A stretch of 64,000 nt of DNA from G965216745 sp965216745 (lineage in GTDB: Bacteria > Pseudomonadota > Alphaproteobacteria > Rickettsiales > Anaplasmataceae), in NCBI GenBank assembly GCA_965216745.1, contig OZ244191.1, positions 868,001-932,000 of the forward strand, read 5' to 3'. Position 1 is the stretch's first letter. Every line of letters starts with the position of its first letter. Of this stretch, positions 39,978 through 48,848 are shown in pieces. The position numbers were made by a program, and so were the translations under genes. The notes beneath the pieces were generated by a model. The model ran no database searches, was not told the origin of the DNA, and saw only the letters and a program-made list of their open reading frames with translations.

Positions 39978-39994
39978 TTAGTGTTTCGCACTAA
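39978..39994 (+). terminator. Hairpin after the virB operon, possible terminator
   Basis: A 6-bp perfect stem (TTAGTG 39978-39983, CACTAA 39989-39994) with loop TTTCG lies 38 bp after the third virB6 stop. There is no following T-run, so it may only stabilise the 3' end. Confidence 0.3.
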
Positions 39995-40134
39995 CAAATA
40001 AAAACAATAAAATTTGATCAATATCTCAGCAATCACAAAATAAAAATTAAATAGTCATAAAAGTGTAGAAAACAAATTCATATAATCTCTGATTATATTG
40101 ATTTCCAAAACATTTCCCAATTAAGTTAATATAG

Positions 40135-40149
40135 CTTGAACTATTCAAG
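40135..40149. promoter_or_regulatory. Inverted repeat upstream of the membrane protein gene
   Basis: CTTGAA and TTCAAG (6 bp each, 3-nt spacer) form a perfect palindrome 67 bp before the 40216 start. A TTGAAC box inside it with TAATCT 19 bp downstream could be a promoter, in which case the palindrome would overlap the -35. Weakly supported. Confidence 0.25.
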
Positions 40150-40215
40150 AAAAAATCCAATAATCTTTATACTTACTTCTAAATATAAACAAAGTTTTTA
40201 ACCTTATGGTGGTTT

Positions 40216-41103
40216 ATGGATAAAAAGAACAATAATAACGATAAACTAAAAACCAGAAAAAAAGAATCATTTTTTCAAAAATTAAAGAAAAACAAAATTA
40301 TTTTAGCAACAATACTATTTTCAATTATAACTTTGGTATTACAGAATTTTAATTCTCATATATCAAAAAATGTACAAAGGTATAGCTTATTTATCAGTAC
40401 ATTCACTATAGCTCTGTTAGTGATTATTCGATTTTTAAATTTTGCTATTAAACTTATCCCAAATTACACACAAAAATTAAAAAACAAAAAATCAAATCTG
40501 AATAAAAGCAATAAAGAAATAGAGATAAAAAATACAATCGCCAAAGATTTGGAAATTTTGTTCAATTTGATAACAATAAGTACTAACAATATAGTAACAA
40601 TATTATTGTTTTTTAATATACTCCATCACCACTACCCAGAAAACAAATCAATACTTTTAATCTATACATTATCATCAAAACATTCATTTAGACTCTGTAA
40701 TACACTTATAGGCATAATATTCAATTGCGTTGGAATGATTTTTTTGACATACAAGATAATTGAAATACAAAACGAAAAATATGAAGACGAACAAAAACAA
40801 AATATTGACATAGCACTAAAAGCTATACCATTAGCATTAATAGGTATAAAAACATTGATAAACATTGTAATGTTCTGTGCTGAAATCAAAAATAGCGCTA
40901 GTATGACACCAATCCTTGAAATATTAGATATTATTTTATCATTATCTCTTGCAATATTTAGACTCTCTGAATTTGCATACAAATTAGCAAAACAATCCAA
41001 TCAAGCAAATGATGAAGATCAAAATAAAATTTCGTCAACAATAGATGTTGATAAAAATATTTCCACACAATCAGAGGGAAACATCATATTTACAGAAATG
41101 TAA
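40216..41103 (+). CDS. Unrecognised six-helix membrane protein
   Basis: A 295-residue protein I do not recognise. A very basic N-terminus (MDKKNNNNDKLKTRKKE) is followed by six hydrophobic segments at roughly residues 29-47, 57-79, 115-140, 160-182, 200-225 and 233-255, arranged as three pairs, and a hydrophilic acidic tail. A Lys/Asn-rich cytoplasmic loop lies between the first two pairs. It is preceded by 276 bp from the virB6 genes on the same strand and by an inverted repeat (40135-40149). No domain motif, signal peptide or catalytic residue is evident. Its place beside the type IV secretion genes makes a secretion accessory or substrate conceivable, but this is only context. Confidence 0.65.
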   Translation: MDKKNNNNDKLKTRKKESFFQKLKKNKIILATILFSIITLVLQNFNSHISKNVQRYSLFISTFTIALLVIIRFLNFAIKLIPNYTQKLKNKKSNLNKSNKEIEIKNTIAKDLEILFNLITISTNNIVTILLFFNILHHHYPENKSILLIYTLSSKHSFRLCNTLIGIIFNCVGMIFLTYKIIEIQNEKYEDEQKQNIDIALKAIPLALIGIKTLINIVMFCAEIKNSASMTPILEILDIILSLSLAIFRLSEFAYKLAKQSNQANDEDQNKISSTIDVDKNISTQSEGNIIFTEM

Positions 41104-41157
41104 CAATATGTATAAAAACGAGTCATTGCTGAAAATTTTAAGGATCAAATCACATAT

Positions 41158-41562
41158 TTAAGATTTTTCAGAATTGAGTTGTCTTGTATAAATTTGAGGC
41201 TCACCAGAACTTATTATTGTGGATTTGAATTTGACGAGCTCACCACATTGAAAATCATAATCAGATTGCTGAACATTGCAATCTGATGTGATGATTCTAG
41301 ATAGAACATTATTGCAATTAATTTCAAATTCATATTTACATGTTTTGGCAAACATATCATATAAATTATGATATACACCATCAAATACGCCTATATATTT
41401 TATTCTCAAATCATTCATTCCAGAACTATTATTATATTTTGACCAATTAGAGTTCACCACATTACTGTGATTGTTTTTATTTTGCATAGAAATTTGTAAA
41501 TTTGTAATTCCTCTAACAAAAATAGATTTACCAGAAAAGTCGGAAATAATAAGATTTATCAT
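41158..41562 (-). CDS. GTA major tail protein (g9-like, TP901-1 type)
   Basis: A 134-residue protein. The middle and end follow the GTA major tail layout: a residue run SNWSKYNNSSGMNDLRIKYIGVFDG equivalent to the WRELLxGAGVRSxSxSGxGVF block of Rhodobacter g9, then YEFEINCNNVLSRIITSDCNV, and a final FKSTIISSGEP strand where g9 ends in a 'L.SSG' motif. It would build the tail tube. It is the last gene of a three-gene minus-strand block and overlaps the g8-like gene by 4 bp (ATGA). Call made by pattern memory; identity to the family is low. Confidence 0.7.
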   Translation of the reverse strand: MINLIISDFSGKSIFVRGITNLQISMQNKNNHSNVVNSNWSKYNNSSGMNDLRIKYIGVFDGVYHNLYDMFAKTCKYEFEINCNNVLSRIITSDCNVQQSDYDFQCGELVKFKSTIISSGEPQIYTRQLNSEKS

Positions 41563-41939
41563 AACTTGCGACCAAAAAAATAAAAATGTATTGAATGTTT
41601 GATTATCCCATTTGAATTACAAGAAGTAATCAATTTGCTATAATTTAAAACTATTTTTTTATTGTTATTATCAGATAATTCTATACCATCTAGATAAAGG
41701 ATGATTTCTTTTGCTAGATCATCTAAAAAATCATAACCAGAATTGATTATGCAACGCAATTCCATTTTTTCAATATGATCACTAGAAAACATCATTATCT
41801 TCTCCGAAGAAGGAGTTGATAATTCAATATAAGGATAGGCAGGATCATGCTTGACACTATCCAAATATATATTTGTTATGCTATTTTTTGTATAATCGTT
41901 ATTATACAATAATTCTGATATTTTTATTTTTACGTCCAT
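41559..41939 (-). CDS. GTA tail terminator (g8-like, DUF3168)
   Basis: A 126-residue protein with the DUF3168 pattern: an N-terminal helix (ISELLYNNDY), then PAYPYIELSTPSS, a central IEKMELRCIINSGYDFLDDLAKEIILYLDG (strand plus helix with a conserved Asp-Gly) and a last strand HSIHFYFFG. Tail terminators cap the tail tube at the head-proximal end. It starts 7 bp after the g6-like stop and overlaps the g9-like start. Confidence 0.72.
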   Translation of the reverse strand: MDVKIKISELLYNNDYTKNSITNIYLDSVKHDPAYPYIELSTPSSEKIMMFSSDHIEKMELRCIINSGYDFLDDLAKEIILYLDGIELSDNNNKKIVLNYSKLITSCNSNGIIKHSIHFYFFGRKL

Positions 41940-41945
41940 AAATAC

Positions 41946-42485
41946 CTACAATAAAGTTTTATATTCTCTGAAAGGAGAATACATTTTTTGTATCATCGAA
42001 ATTTCACTTTTCTGGTGATAAGAAGATGATATATGTAGCAATATTGCCTCTTTTATCTGACCAGGAATCAGATTTGGTTGCTCATATCCTGTTAAATAAA
42101 TTATATTCAATTCACCATACATTACTGGAGAATCCAGCTGTATATATCCTCCAATTTTGTGCACACTGTAGTCATAAACATCATAATCAACATTATTGTT
42201 TGTAATAAACACTCTTTCTACATTAATTACAGGTCCAAAATTAAGGTATATTTTTTTAGAGAAATGGTCTTTATAAACTAATTGCCATTTTTGTTTGATC
42301 AATGATTTTTCCATATACCATTCTGCATATTCTATTGCCATTTCTATCAACCTATTTAACAAATCATCGTCCGAATTATTTTTGATCCTTAAAAAATCTT
42401 TCACCATATCTAATGAGATAAAACCACCTCCTTCAAGACTAAGTCTTTTTATACGTTTGTTACCAAAGTTTGCTTCATTAAACAT
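41946..42485 (-). CDS. GTA/phage head-tail connector protein (g6-like)
   Basis: A 179-residue protein of the gp6-like head-tail connector family. It shows SLDMVKDFLRIKNNSDDDLLNRLIEMAIEYAEWYM (canonical VKxHLRVDxxxDDxLLxxLIxAAxxxxE), then KIYLNFGPVINVERVFI, DYSVHKIGGYIQL, and IIYLTGYEQPNLIPGQIKEAILLHISSSY. These match the GTA g6 adaptor in order. A GGAAG ribosome binding site precedes the ATG. The g7 stopper gene that separates g6 and g8 in Rhodobacter is absent here: only 6 bp separate the two genes. Confidence 0.82.
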   Translation of the reverse strand: MFNEANFGNKRIKRLSLEGGGFISLDMVKDFLRIKNNSDDDLLNRLIEMAIEYAEWYMEKSLIKQKWQLVYKDHFSKKIYLNFGPVINVERVFITNNNVDYDVYDYSVHKIGGYIQLDSPVMYGELNIIYLTGYEQPNLIPGQIKEAILLHISSSYHQKSEISMIQKMYSPFREYKTLL

Positions 42486-42526
42486 ATTACTTCCTTTTTG
42501 AAAATATACATAATAGATAAACGAAT

Positions 42527-42548
42527 CTTATGTTCAAACAAACATAAG
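42527..42548. promoter_or_regulatory. Perfect 8-bp inverted repeat upstream of the GTA block
   Basis: CTTATGTT and AACATAAG flank a 6-nt spacer, 42 bp before the g6-like start codon. It has no T-run, so it is more like an operator or mRNA 5' structure than a terminator. Confidence 0.35.
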
Positions 42549-42672
42549 AGTTGATTCAAGATGAAAAATAGAGCTTAAACCATTGATCTGCAAGCATTTT
42601 TGATTTATCACAATTTATGTCAAAAACGTAAATTTTATCAAATGCATGATAATAAAATGAATACAAATCACC

Positions 42673-42966
42673 TTATAGTTTTTTATATAATTTTAGTAAA
42701 TTTCGTGCTATTGATTTAAAAATTTGATTATCTGACAAATTCAAATTATCTAATATATCTCTTTGAAACTGATTTATGCTATTGACATTCTTTTTGCGAT
42801 TGATATTATCGAGGTGTATTCTTATGGCGTTTTGCAGTGTATCAGAATCTTCCGAGAGTATCCTCCACACTTCTGACATAACCTCTTCTTTTATTTGCAG
42901 TACTATATAATCTCTGTAAGCTCTTTCATTTTTTATTTTATCCATATATATTTGATAAACGATCAT
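42673..42966 (-). CDS. Hypothetical small helical protein
   Basis: The frame runs from a TTG at 43017 (114 codons); the ATG at 42966 gives 97 residues. The product is charged and predicted helical (KNERAYRDYIVLQIKEEVMSEVW, then NQFQRDILDNLNLS and IFKSIARNLLKLYKKL). I do not recognise a family. It sits between bamE and the GTA block on the same strand, so it could be a fast-evolving GTA gene or an unrelated ORF. Ribosome binding site poor. Confidence 0.4.
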   Translation of the reverse strand: MIVYQIYMDKIKNERAYRDYIVLQIKEEVMSEVWRILSEDSDTLQNAIRIHLDNINRKKNVNSINQFQRDILDNLNLSDNQIFKSIARNLLKLYKKL

Positions 42967-43113
42967 AATTATCTTTGGAAGCAATACCTGCATATAATTT
43001 ACAAAAGTACTGAGCAACTAAAGAATAAGAAAACTTAAAATCACACTCATAGAAAAGATAGTGGAAAATATAATATAGATATTAAATCATCATCACAATC
43101 TCCAAAAATTGCC

Positions 43114-43416
43114 CTACTTAATCTTTTCTACCGTCTCAAGAGCACCAGAGGCATCAAAACGCAACTTATAGGTATTTGGTATAACACTTGAGGTGAAACC
43201 AATAACATCCTTATGCTTAACAACATATGCATAATACCATACATTTTGATCAAGACTAGTTTCCAATGGAGCACCAAATTTATTCCTTACTACGTCCTTA
43301 GAATCTCCCAAACAAACTTCATCCATATCAAAATATTTACCATTAAAATAAACAGGAGAGTTACATGAACTCAAACATAAAAACAATAAAAATACCACAA
43401 AACGAAAACTTACCAT
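43114..43416 (-). CDS. bamE: Outer membrane assembly lipoprotein BamE (SmpA/OmlA)
   Basis: A 100-residue lipoprotein with a signal peptide ending in LSSC (lipobox; acylated Cys near residue 18). The SmpA/OmlA domain follows: LGDSKDVVRNKFGAPLETS, WYYAYVV, and a final YKLRFDASGALETVEKI strand. BamE stabilises the BAM complex that inserts outer-membrane beta barrels. The short length is normal for intracellular alphaproteobacteria. Divergent from mnmE with a 58-bp spacer. Confidence 0.9.
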   Translation of the reverse strand: MVSFRFVVFLLFLCLSSCNSPVYFNGKYFDMDEVCLGDSKDVVRNKFGAPLETSLDQNVWYYAYVVKHKDVIGFTSSVIPNTYKLRFDASGALETVEKIK

Positions 43417-43474
43417 ATAATTGCACTATAGAACAAACAATGTATCCTATTATAAATAATTTAAAAACACAATC

Positions 43475-44803
43475 ATGGATACTATATTTGCACTATCAAC
43501 AGTATTTGGAAAATCAGGAGTAGCAGTAATAAGAATTTCTGGAACAGAATCATTGAAAACACCAAAGCACTTAAATGCATCAACAAATCAAATAAAAAAC
43601 AGATATGCAACTTTTGTCAAAATACATGATAGCTTAGGAAATATAATTGACGAAGTTATAATGATCTATTTTGAAGCTCCCAAAAGTTTTACAGGCGAGG
43701 ATGTTTTGGAAATACATACTCACGGAAGTATAGCAGTTATAAACTCAATTCAATCAGAGCTATCAAAATATTTCAGAATGGCAAATCCCGGAGAATTCAC
43801 ACAAAGAGCTTTTTTGAATGGGAAAATTGATCTAACTAAAGCAGAAGCAATATCAGATATAATCAACTCACACACCAAAAAACAACTTGTGCAAGCAACA
43901 AGCCAGCTAAATGGACATCTCTCCAAAGTATATATTCAATGGAGAGAATCTTTGATACAAATTTATTCTTTAGTAGAAGCATATATAGACTTCCCAGACG
44001 AAGATATTCCTAGCTCAATAACACTTAGAATCACTAAACAAATTGATAGATTAATATCATCAATGCAAAGTTATATTCAAGATCAACGAATCGGCGAAAA
44101 AATAAGAGAAGGTTTAAAGGTTGCAATAATAGGAGCACCCAATGCTGGCAAATCCAGTCTATTTAATCATATTTTAGGTAAAAAAATTGCAATAGTTTCA
44201 AATATTGCAGGCACAACAAGAGATTCCATTGAAATAATAACAGATATTTGTGGGTATCAGGTATCATTTATAGACACTGCAGGGTTAAGAGATAGCAATG
44301 ATATAATCGAAATTGAAGGAGTTAAAATTGCAGAAGATCACGCACAAAATGTAGACTATAAAATAGCAATGTTCTCTTGCGAACAATTGCCAAACATAGA
44401 TTACAAAACTGAAGCTTTCGTAGATTCAAATAATACCATATGTGTAGCTAGTAAATCAGATTTACTAGGGGAAGAATTACCAAAAACAATCAATATACAC
44501 GATAAAAAACTAATCACAATCTCAGTATATAAAAATTACGGAATAGAAGAATTGATCACACAACTAACAAAAATGATAAAAGAATGTATGTCAACATCAG
44601 AGCCACCAATCATAACTAGAGAAAGACATAGAATTGCAATTGAATTATCATTAGCAAGCCTGAAAGCATTTAATCTAAATGATATAGAACTAGCGTCAGA
44701 AAACTTAAGAATAGCAATAAAACAAATGTCAATAATAGTAGGAAAAATAACCCTAGAAGATGTTTTATCAGAGATATTCAGCAAATTCTGTATAGGAAAA
44801 TAA
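43475..44803 (+). CDS. mnmE: tRNA modification GTPase MnmE
   Basis: With MnmG installs the cmnm5 group on U34 of tRNAs. The 442-residue protein has an N-terminal folate-binding domain (AVIRISG, ending ANPGEFTQRAFLNGKIDLTKAEAI), a helical domain, and an inserted G domain with G1 GAPNAGKSS near residue 226, G2 GTTRD, G3 DTAGL and a G4 position that reads SKSD rather than NKSD. The C-terminus ends in the invariant FCIGK with the active-site cysteine. Terminator hairpin downstream. Confidence 0.95.
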   Translation: MDTIFALSTVFGKSGVAVIRISGTESLKTPKHLNASTNQIKNRYATFVKIHDSLGNIIDEVIMIYFEAPKSFTGEDVLEIHTHGSIAVINSIQSELSKYFRMANPGEFTQRAFLNGKIDLTKAEAISDIINSHTKKQLVQATSQLNGHLSKVYIQWRESLIQIYSLVEAYIDFPDEDIPSSITLRITKQIDRLISSMQSYIQDQRIGEKIREGLKVAIIGAPNAGKSSLFNHILGKKIAIVSNIAGTTRDSIEIITDICGYQVSFIDTAGLRDSNDIIEIEGVKIAEDHAQNVDYKIAMFSCEQLPNIDYKTEAFVDSNNTICVASKSDLLGEELPKTINIHDKKLITISVYKNYGIEELITQLTKMIKECMSTSEPPIITRERHRIAIELSLASLKAFNLNDIELASENLRIAIKQMSIIVGKITLEDVLSEIFSKFCIGK

Positions 44804-44874
44804 AATTACGAAACATTATATACACAAAAATTTGGTTTCATTTATGTATTATAAATCATATAAAAAAATAAAAA

Positions 44875-44911
44875 TTCCGCCCAAATAAAACATTGAGCGG
44901 AAAATTTTTTT
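44875..44911. terminator. Bidirectional intrinsic terminator between mnmE and dnaK
   Basis: TTCCGC (44875-44880) pairs with GCGGAA (44897-44902); CAA/TTG pair further in across a C-A mismatch. On the plus strand the stem is followed by AATTTTTTT; on the minus strand by TTTTTATTTTTTT. It is the only GC-rich element in this spacer and serves both convergent genes. Confidence 0.8.
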
Positions 44912-44941
44912 ATAAAATTATAGTAAAAAACAAAGATATGT

Positions 44942-46867
44942 TTATTTTTTATCCTTCATGTCTTCATATTCAGAATCAACGACTTTTTCTTTGTCTTCAG
45001 CAGAAGATTGCGACTCTGATCCAGATTGCCCTCCTCCACTATTCTGATCATCTGTCTGCTTATTATACATACTAGAACCTACTTTCATTGTGGCCGCAGA
45101 TAGAGCATCAGTAGCACTTTTCATTGCCTCTACATCATCAGATGACTCCATTTTCTTCTTCAATTCAGCAATGGCCTCTTCTATTTCCGTCTTGTCCGCA
45201 GGAGGGATTTTATCACCATATTCAGCAAGAGCTTTTTCAGAAGAATAGATTGCACTCTCTGCATTATTTTTTGCTTCTATAGCTAGTTTTTTCTCAGAAT
45301 CTTTCTGAGCATTTGATTCAGCATCTTTAATCATCTGCTGTATTTCAGAATCTGAAAGACCTCCACTGCTTTGAATTTTTATACTCTGCTCTTTACCTGT
45401 ACCTTTATCTTTGGCGCTAACACTTACAATACCGTTAGCATCTATATCAAAAGTCACCTCTATTTGTGGAACTCCTCTAGGTGCGGGAGGTATTCCTTCT
45501 AAAGTAAAATTCCCTAACACTTTATTATCAGAAGCCATCTCTCTTTCTCCTTGACAAACTTTTATAGTCACAGCAGGTTGATTGTCCTGTGCAGTTGAAA
45601 AGACTTGAGATTTTTTTGTAGGAATAGTTGTATTTTTATCAATAAGCTTACTAAATATACCGCCCATTGTCTCTATTCCCAAAGATAGTGGAGTAACATC
45701 TAACAGAAGAACATCAGTAGTCCCTCCAGAAAGGATACTACCTTGTATTGCAGCACCTATGGAAACTACTTCATCGGGATTTACACCTTTATGTGGATCT
45801 TTGCCGAAAAAGTCTTTAACAACAGATATCACTTTCGGAATTCTAGTTGTACCACCAACTAATACAACTTCATCAATCTTAGACTTATCAATACCAGCAT
45901 CTTTTAAAGCTTGCTGACAAGGGGCTATTGTCCTCATTATCAAATCATTTACCAGAGATTCCATCTTTGATCTAGAAATAGTAATATTTAGGTTTCCAGG
46001 AGCCCCAGAAGGTCCAGGAGGGCTAATATAAGGGAGAACAATCTGAGTATTTGGAGCAGAAGACAATTCGATTTTAGCTTTTTCGGCTGCCTCTCTAATT
46101 CTTTGCATTGCGGATTTATCTTTAGATAAATCTATACCATCGCTTTTCTTGAATTCATTTGTTACATAATCTATAATAGCATTATCAAAATCTTCTCCAC
46201 CTAAATTTGTATCACCGTTAGTAGATTTAACTTCAAATACACCAGAAGATAACTCTAAGACTGAAACATCAAAAGTTCCTCCACCGAAATCATAAACTAC
46301 TATATTTTTGTCCTCAGCTTGCTTCTCTATACCGTATGCAAGAGCAGCAGCAGTAGGTTCATTTATTATTCTTAGAACGTTTAAACCAGCTATTTTGCCA
46401 GCATCTTTTGTAGCTTGTCTCTGTGCATCATCAAAATATGCAGGAACTGTTATCACAGCATCAGTAACTTTGCTACCTAAATGGCTTTCTGCAGTCTCTT
46501 TCATTTTTTGTAAAATACAAGCACCTACCTGACTAGGGGAACGCTCCTTCCCACCAGCTTTGATCCAGGCATCGCCATTACTGCCACGGACAATATCAAA
46601 ACCAACACTTGCATTCATTTTAGCAACTCTTGGATCGTTATAACGCATACCAATAAGCCTTTTGGACGCATGAACTGTATTGCTTGTATTGGTAACAGCT
46701 TGACGCTTAGCGGTTGCTCCTACTAATATATCTCCATCTTTGAATGCAACAACAGAAGGAGTTGTTCTGAAACCTTCAGAGTTTTCTATAACTTTCACTT
46801 TACCCAATTCCATGACAGAAACACAAGAATTAGTGGTACCTAGATCGATACCTATAACACCTGACAT
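44942..46867 (-). CDS. dnaK: Chaperone DnaK (Hsp70)
   Basis: A 641-residue Hsp70. It opens [20 protein letters not shown], has [22 protein letters not shown], the phosphate-2 loop [30 protein letters not shown] at the linker, and an acidic C-terminus ending EYEDMKDKK in place of the usual EEVxDxKK. A strong ribosome binding site (AAGGGAG) precedes the ATG, and a heat-shock-like promoter lies about 30-60 bp upstream. The window shows no dnaJ or grpE beside it. Confidence 0.97.
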   Translation of the reverse strand: MSGVIGIDLGTTNSCVSVMELGKVKVIENSEGFRTTPSVVAFKDGDILVGATAKRQAVTNTSNTVHASKRLIGMRYNDPRVAKMNASVGFDIVRGSNGDAWIKAGGKERSPSQVGACILQKMKETAESHLGSKVTDAVITVPAYFDDAQRQATKDAGKIAGLNVLRIINEPTAAALAYGIEKQAEDKNIVVYDFGGGTFDVSVLELSSGVFEVKSTNGDTNLGGEDFDNAIIDYVTNEFKKSDGIDLSKDKSAMQRIREAAEKAKIELSSAPNTQIVLPYISPPGPSGAPGNLNITISRSKMESLVNDLIMRTIAPCQQALKDAGIDKSKIDEVVLVGGTTRIPKVISVVKDFFGKDPHKGVNPDEVVSIGAAIQGSILSGGTTDVLLLDVTPLSLGIETMGGIFSKLIDKNTTIPTKKSQVFSTAQDNQPAVTIKVCQGEREMASDNKVLGNFTLEGIPPAPRGVPQIEVTFDIDANGIVSVSAKDKGTGKEQSIKIQSSGGLSDSEIQQMIKDAESNAQKDSEKKLAIEAKNNAESAIYSSEKALAEYGDKIPPADKTEIEEAIAELKKKMESSDDVEAMKSATDALSAATMKVGSSMYNKQTDDQNSGGGQSGSESQSSAEDKEKVVDSEYEDMKDKK

Positions 46868-46899
46868 ATTATCTCCCTTATTAAACTAATATACACTAG

Positions 46900-46929
46900 A
46901 TATAGTGACAATATAATGATTTACAAGGG
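46900..46929 (-). promoter_or_regulatory. Candidate sigma32 (RpoH) promoter of dnaK
   Basis: On the minus strand CCCTTGTAA (46929-46921) and CACTATAT (46907-46900) are 13 bp apart, close to the heat-shock pattern CTTGAA-N13-CCCATNT. The second box lies in an inverted repeat CACTA-N4-TAGTG (46907-46894). Position 33 bp upstream of the dnaK ATG is suitable. Confidence 0.45.
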
Positions 46930-46986
46930 CGATAATAGTATATTTTACTGCACAGACATATGCATTTGTACTAAATAACTTTTTTT

Positions 46987-47057
46987 AAGTAAAAAAATAG
47001 TATGAAATTACAAGTATATTCAAGTAAAAAAAATAGTATGAAATTACAATCATATTC
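46987..47057. repeat. Tandem pair of ~35-bp direct repeats at the ribD 3' end
   Basis: Copy 1 (46987-47021) and copy 2 (47022-47057) are nearly identical: AAGT, a run of 7 or 8 A, then TAGTATGAAATTACA and a variable last nine bases ending ATATTC. Copy 2 runs into the ribD stop codon. It looks like a local duplication, not a mobile element. Confidence 0.7.
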
Positions 47058-48210
47058 AATGAAGCAAGCCAAAAAGTCTTTCTTGCATCATTAATTTTTG
47101 TTGAACTAGATAATGAGAATGACTTGAAATCAGAGTTGTAACTGAACTATTTCCAATAATGTCAACATCCACTCTATCAAAAGAATAAAAATCTAACACT
47201 TCAGAGAAATACATTTCATCAAAGGCAGGGATACCGTCATTACCAGCTATACAATTAGAGTGGAACCATATAATTTCATCTATCATTCCGCTCCTCAACA
47301 AAGAAGATGCTATTTTCTTACCACCTTCAACCAAAACTCTAGTCATTCCAAGCAAACCAAGTTTAGAAACAGCAAAATCAATAGAAATCATTGAACCTTT
47401 TATGTCACTAACCCTTATAATTTCAATGTTCTGATGATTTGTAATAATCGTACTTTGACCAGTAATAATAATCACTGGATGCATATGCTCTCTTTTGAAA
47501 AGATTATATTGACTACAATCTAAATCACTATTACTTAAAATAACCACTCTAGGGGAAAATTGCTGTTTATCTTTTAGCCTACAATCAAGACTTGGATCAT
47601 CTTTATCTAGAGTACCTCTGCCAATTAGAATAACATCACTTTTCATTCTCAGCAAATGTGCAAAACGCCTGGATTTTTCACAAGAAATCCATTTGCTATG
47701 ACCATATTTAGAAGCTATCTTACCATCTAGTGTTGTTGCTATTTTGAGAGTAATGTGTGGCCTATATAATATCTTTGTAGCAAAAAATCCTATATTTAGC
47801 TTTATAGCTTCTTCTCTACACACTCCATATTCAACTTCAACACCATTCTCTCTTAAACATGACAAACCATTGCCACACATCCTATCATCAGGGTCTAAAA
47901 CCGCTATAACAACTCTTTTTATTCGTAATTCTAGTATTAGGTTAACACATGGAGGTGTTGCACCATGATGGAAACAAGGCTCAAGAGTAGAATACAAAGT
48001 GGATGATTTTAATAAAGATTTTTCACCTTTAAAATTATCAATTGCATTTTTTTCTGCATGAGGACGACCCCCTTTCTGTGTGACTCCTTGAGACACAAGA
48101 ACATTATCAACAACAATAACGCAACCTACTGAAGGATTTGGAGAAACCTTTCCTATATTTTCATTAGCTAAGTTTATAGCAATACGCATAAATTTTTGGT
48201 CTAAGTACAT
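47056..48210 (-). CDS. ribD: Bifunctional riboflavin biosynthesis deaminase/reductase RibD
   Basis: Performs two consecutive steps of riboflavin synthesis. The ATG at 48210 (384 residues, MYLDQKFMRIAINLANENIGKVSPNPSVGC) is preferred; an upstream ATG at 48327 adds an unconserved hydrophobic stretch. The N-terminal deaminase has HAEKNAID and the zinc cysteines in EPCFHHGATPPC. The C-terminal reductase has TLDGKIA near 170, the DVILIGRGTLDKDDPSL block and the LVEGGKKIASSLL block. Confidence 0.94.
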   Translation of the reverse strand: MYLDQKFMRIAINLANENIGKVSPNPSVGCVIVVDNVLVSQGVTQKGGRPHAEKNAIDNFKGEKSLLKSSTLYSTLEPCFHHGATPPCVNLILELRIKRVVIAVLDPDDRMCGNGLSCLRENGVEVEYGVCREEAIKLNIGFFATKILYRPHITLKIATTLDGKIASKYGHSKWISCEKSRRFAHLLRMKSDVILIGRGTLDKDDPSLDCRLKDKQQFSPRVVILSNSDLDCSQYNLFKREHMHPVIIITGQSTIITNHQNIEIIRVSDIKGSMISIDFAVSKLGLLGMTRVLVEGGKKIASSLLRSGMIDEIIWFHSNCIAGNDGIPAFDEMYFSEVLDFYSFDRVDVDIIGNSSVTTLISSHSHYLVQQKLMMQERLFGLLH

Positions 48211-48404
48211 TTTAACACATGTGATATCATCATAGCAAAAAAGGCCAATAATAAATTTGCTTTTTAACTTTAAACTTACCATAAAAATGGTAAAATAACC
48301 ATACATTTTCAAAAATGTAGTATTCAATTTTTTTTATTGAAGCAATTAACAAAAATTCAAGCAATGTTTTGATAATACTAATTCGAAGCTCAAGTTACTG
48401 ATAT

Positions 48405-48848
48405 ATGGAAATTAACGTAAAAACAAAAGCATGGTATAGATGCATAGATAATTTAAACTGCTTTATAAGAAAAACAGTAGAAACAACTTTGATTTTAGTG
48501 GGTAAAACTAATGCTTATACATCTATAGTATTAACTACAAACAAAGAAATTCAACTACTAAATAAACAGTTTAGAAACAAAAACAAGCCAACAAATGTAC
48601 TATCATTTCCAGTAGATAATCATGAATATGGTTTTTGCTCGAATTTCATAGGAGATATAGCATTAGGATTTGAAACAATATTTTATGAATCTCATCTTAA
48701 TTCAAGAGAAATTGAACATCATACAGCACATATGTTAATACATGGAATATTGCATTTAATAGGTTACAATCATGAACAGGACAAAGAAGCTAAAAGAATG
48801 GAATCAAAAGAAGATGAAGCTCTTTCGCTATTAGGATTCAGAACATGA
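48405..48848 (+). CDS. ybeY: Endoribonuclease YbeY
   Basis: Single-strand-specific metalloendoribonuclease for 16S rRNA 3' maturation and ribosome quality control. The 147-residue protein has the zinc motif HGILHLIGYNHE (HxxxHxxGyxH) near residue 112-124 and the preceding RNKNKPTNVLSFP strand plus GDIALGFET. Length is normal. Upstream is ribD in divergent orientation. Confidence 0.95.
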   Translation: MEINVKTKAWYRCIDNLNCFIRKTVETTLILVGKTNAYTSIVLTTNKEIQLLNKQFRNKNKPTNVLSFPVDNHEYGFCSNFIGDIALGFETIFYESHLNSREIEHHTAHMLIHGILHLIGYNHEQDKEAKRMESKEDEALSLLGFRT

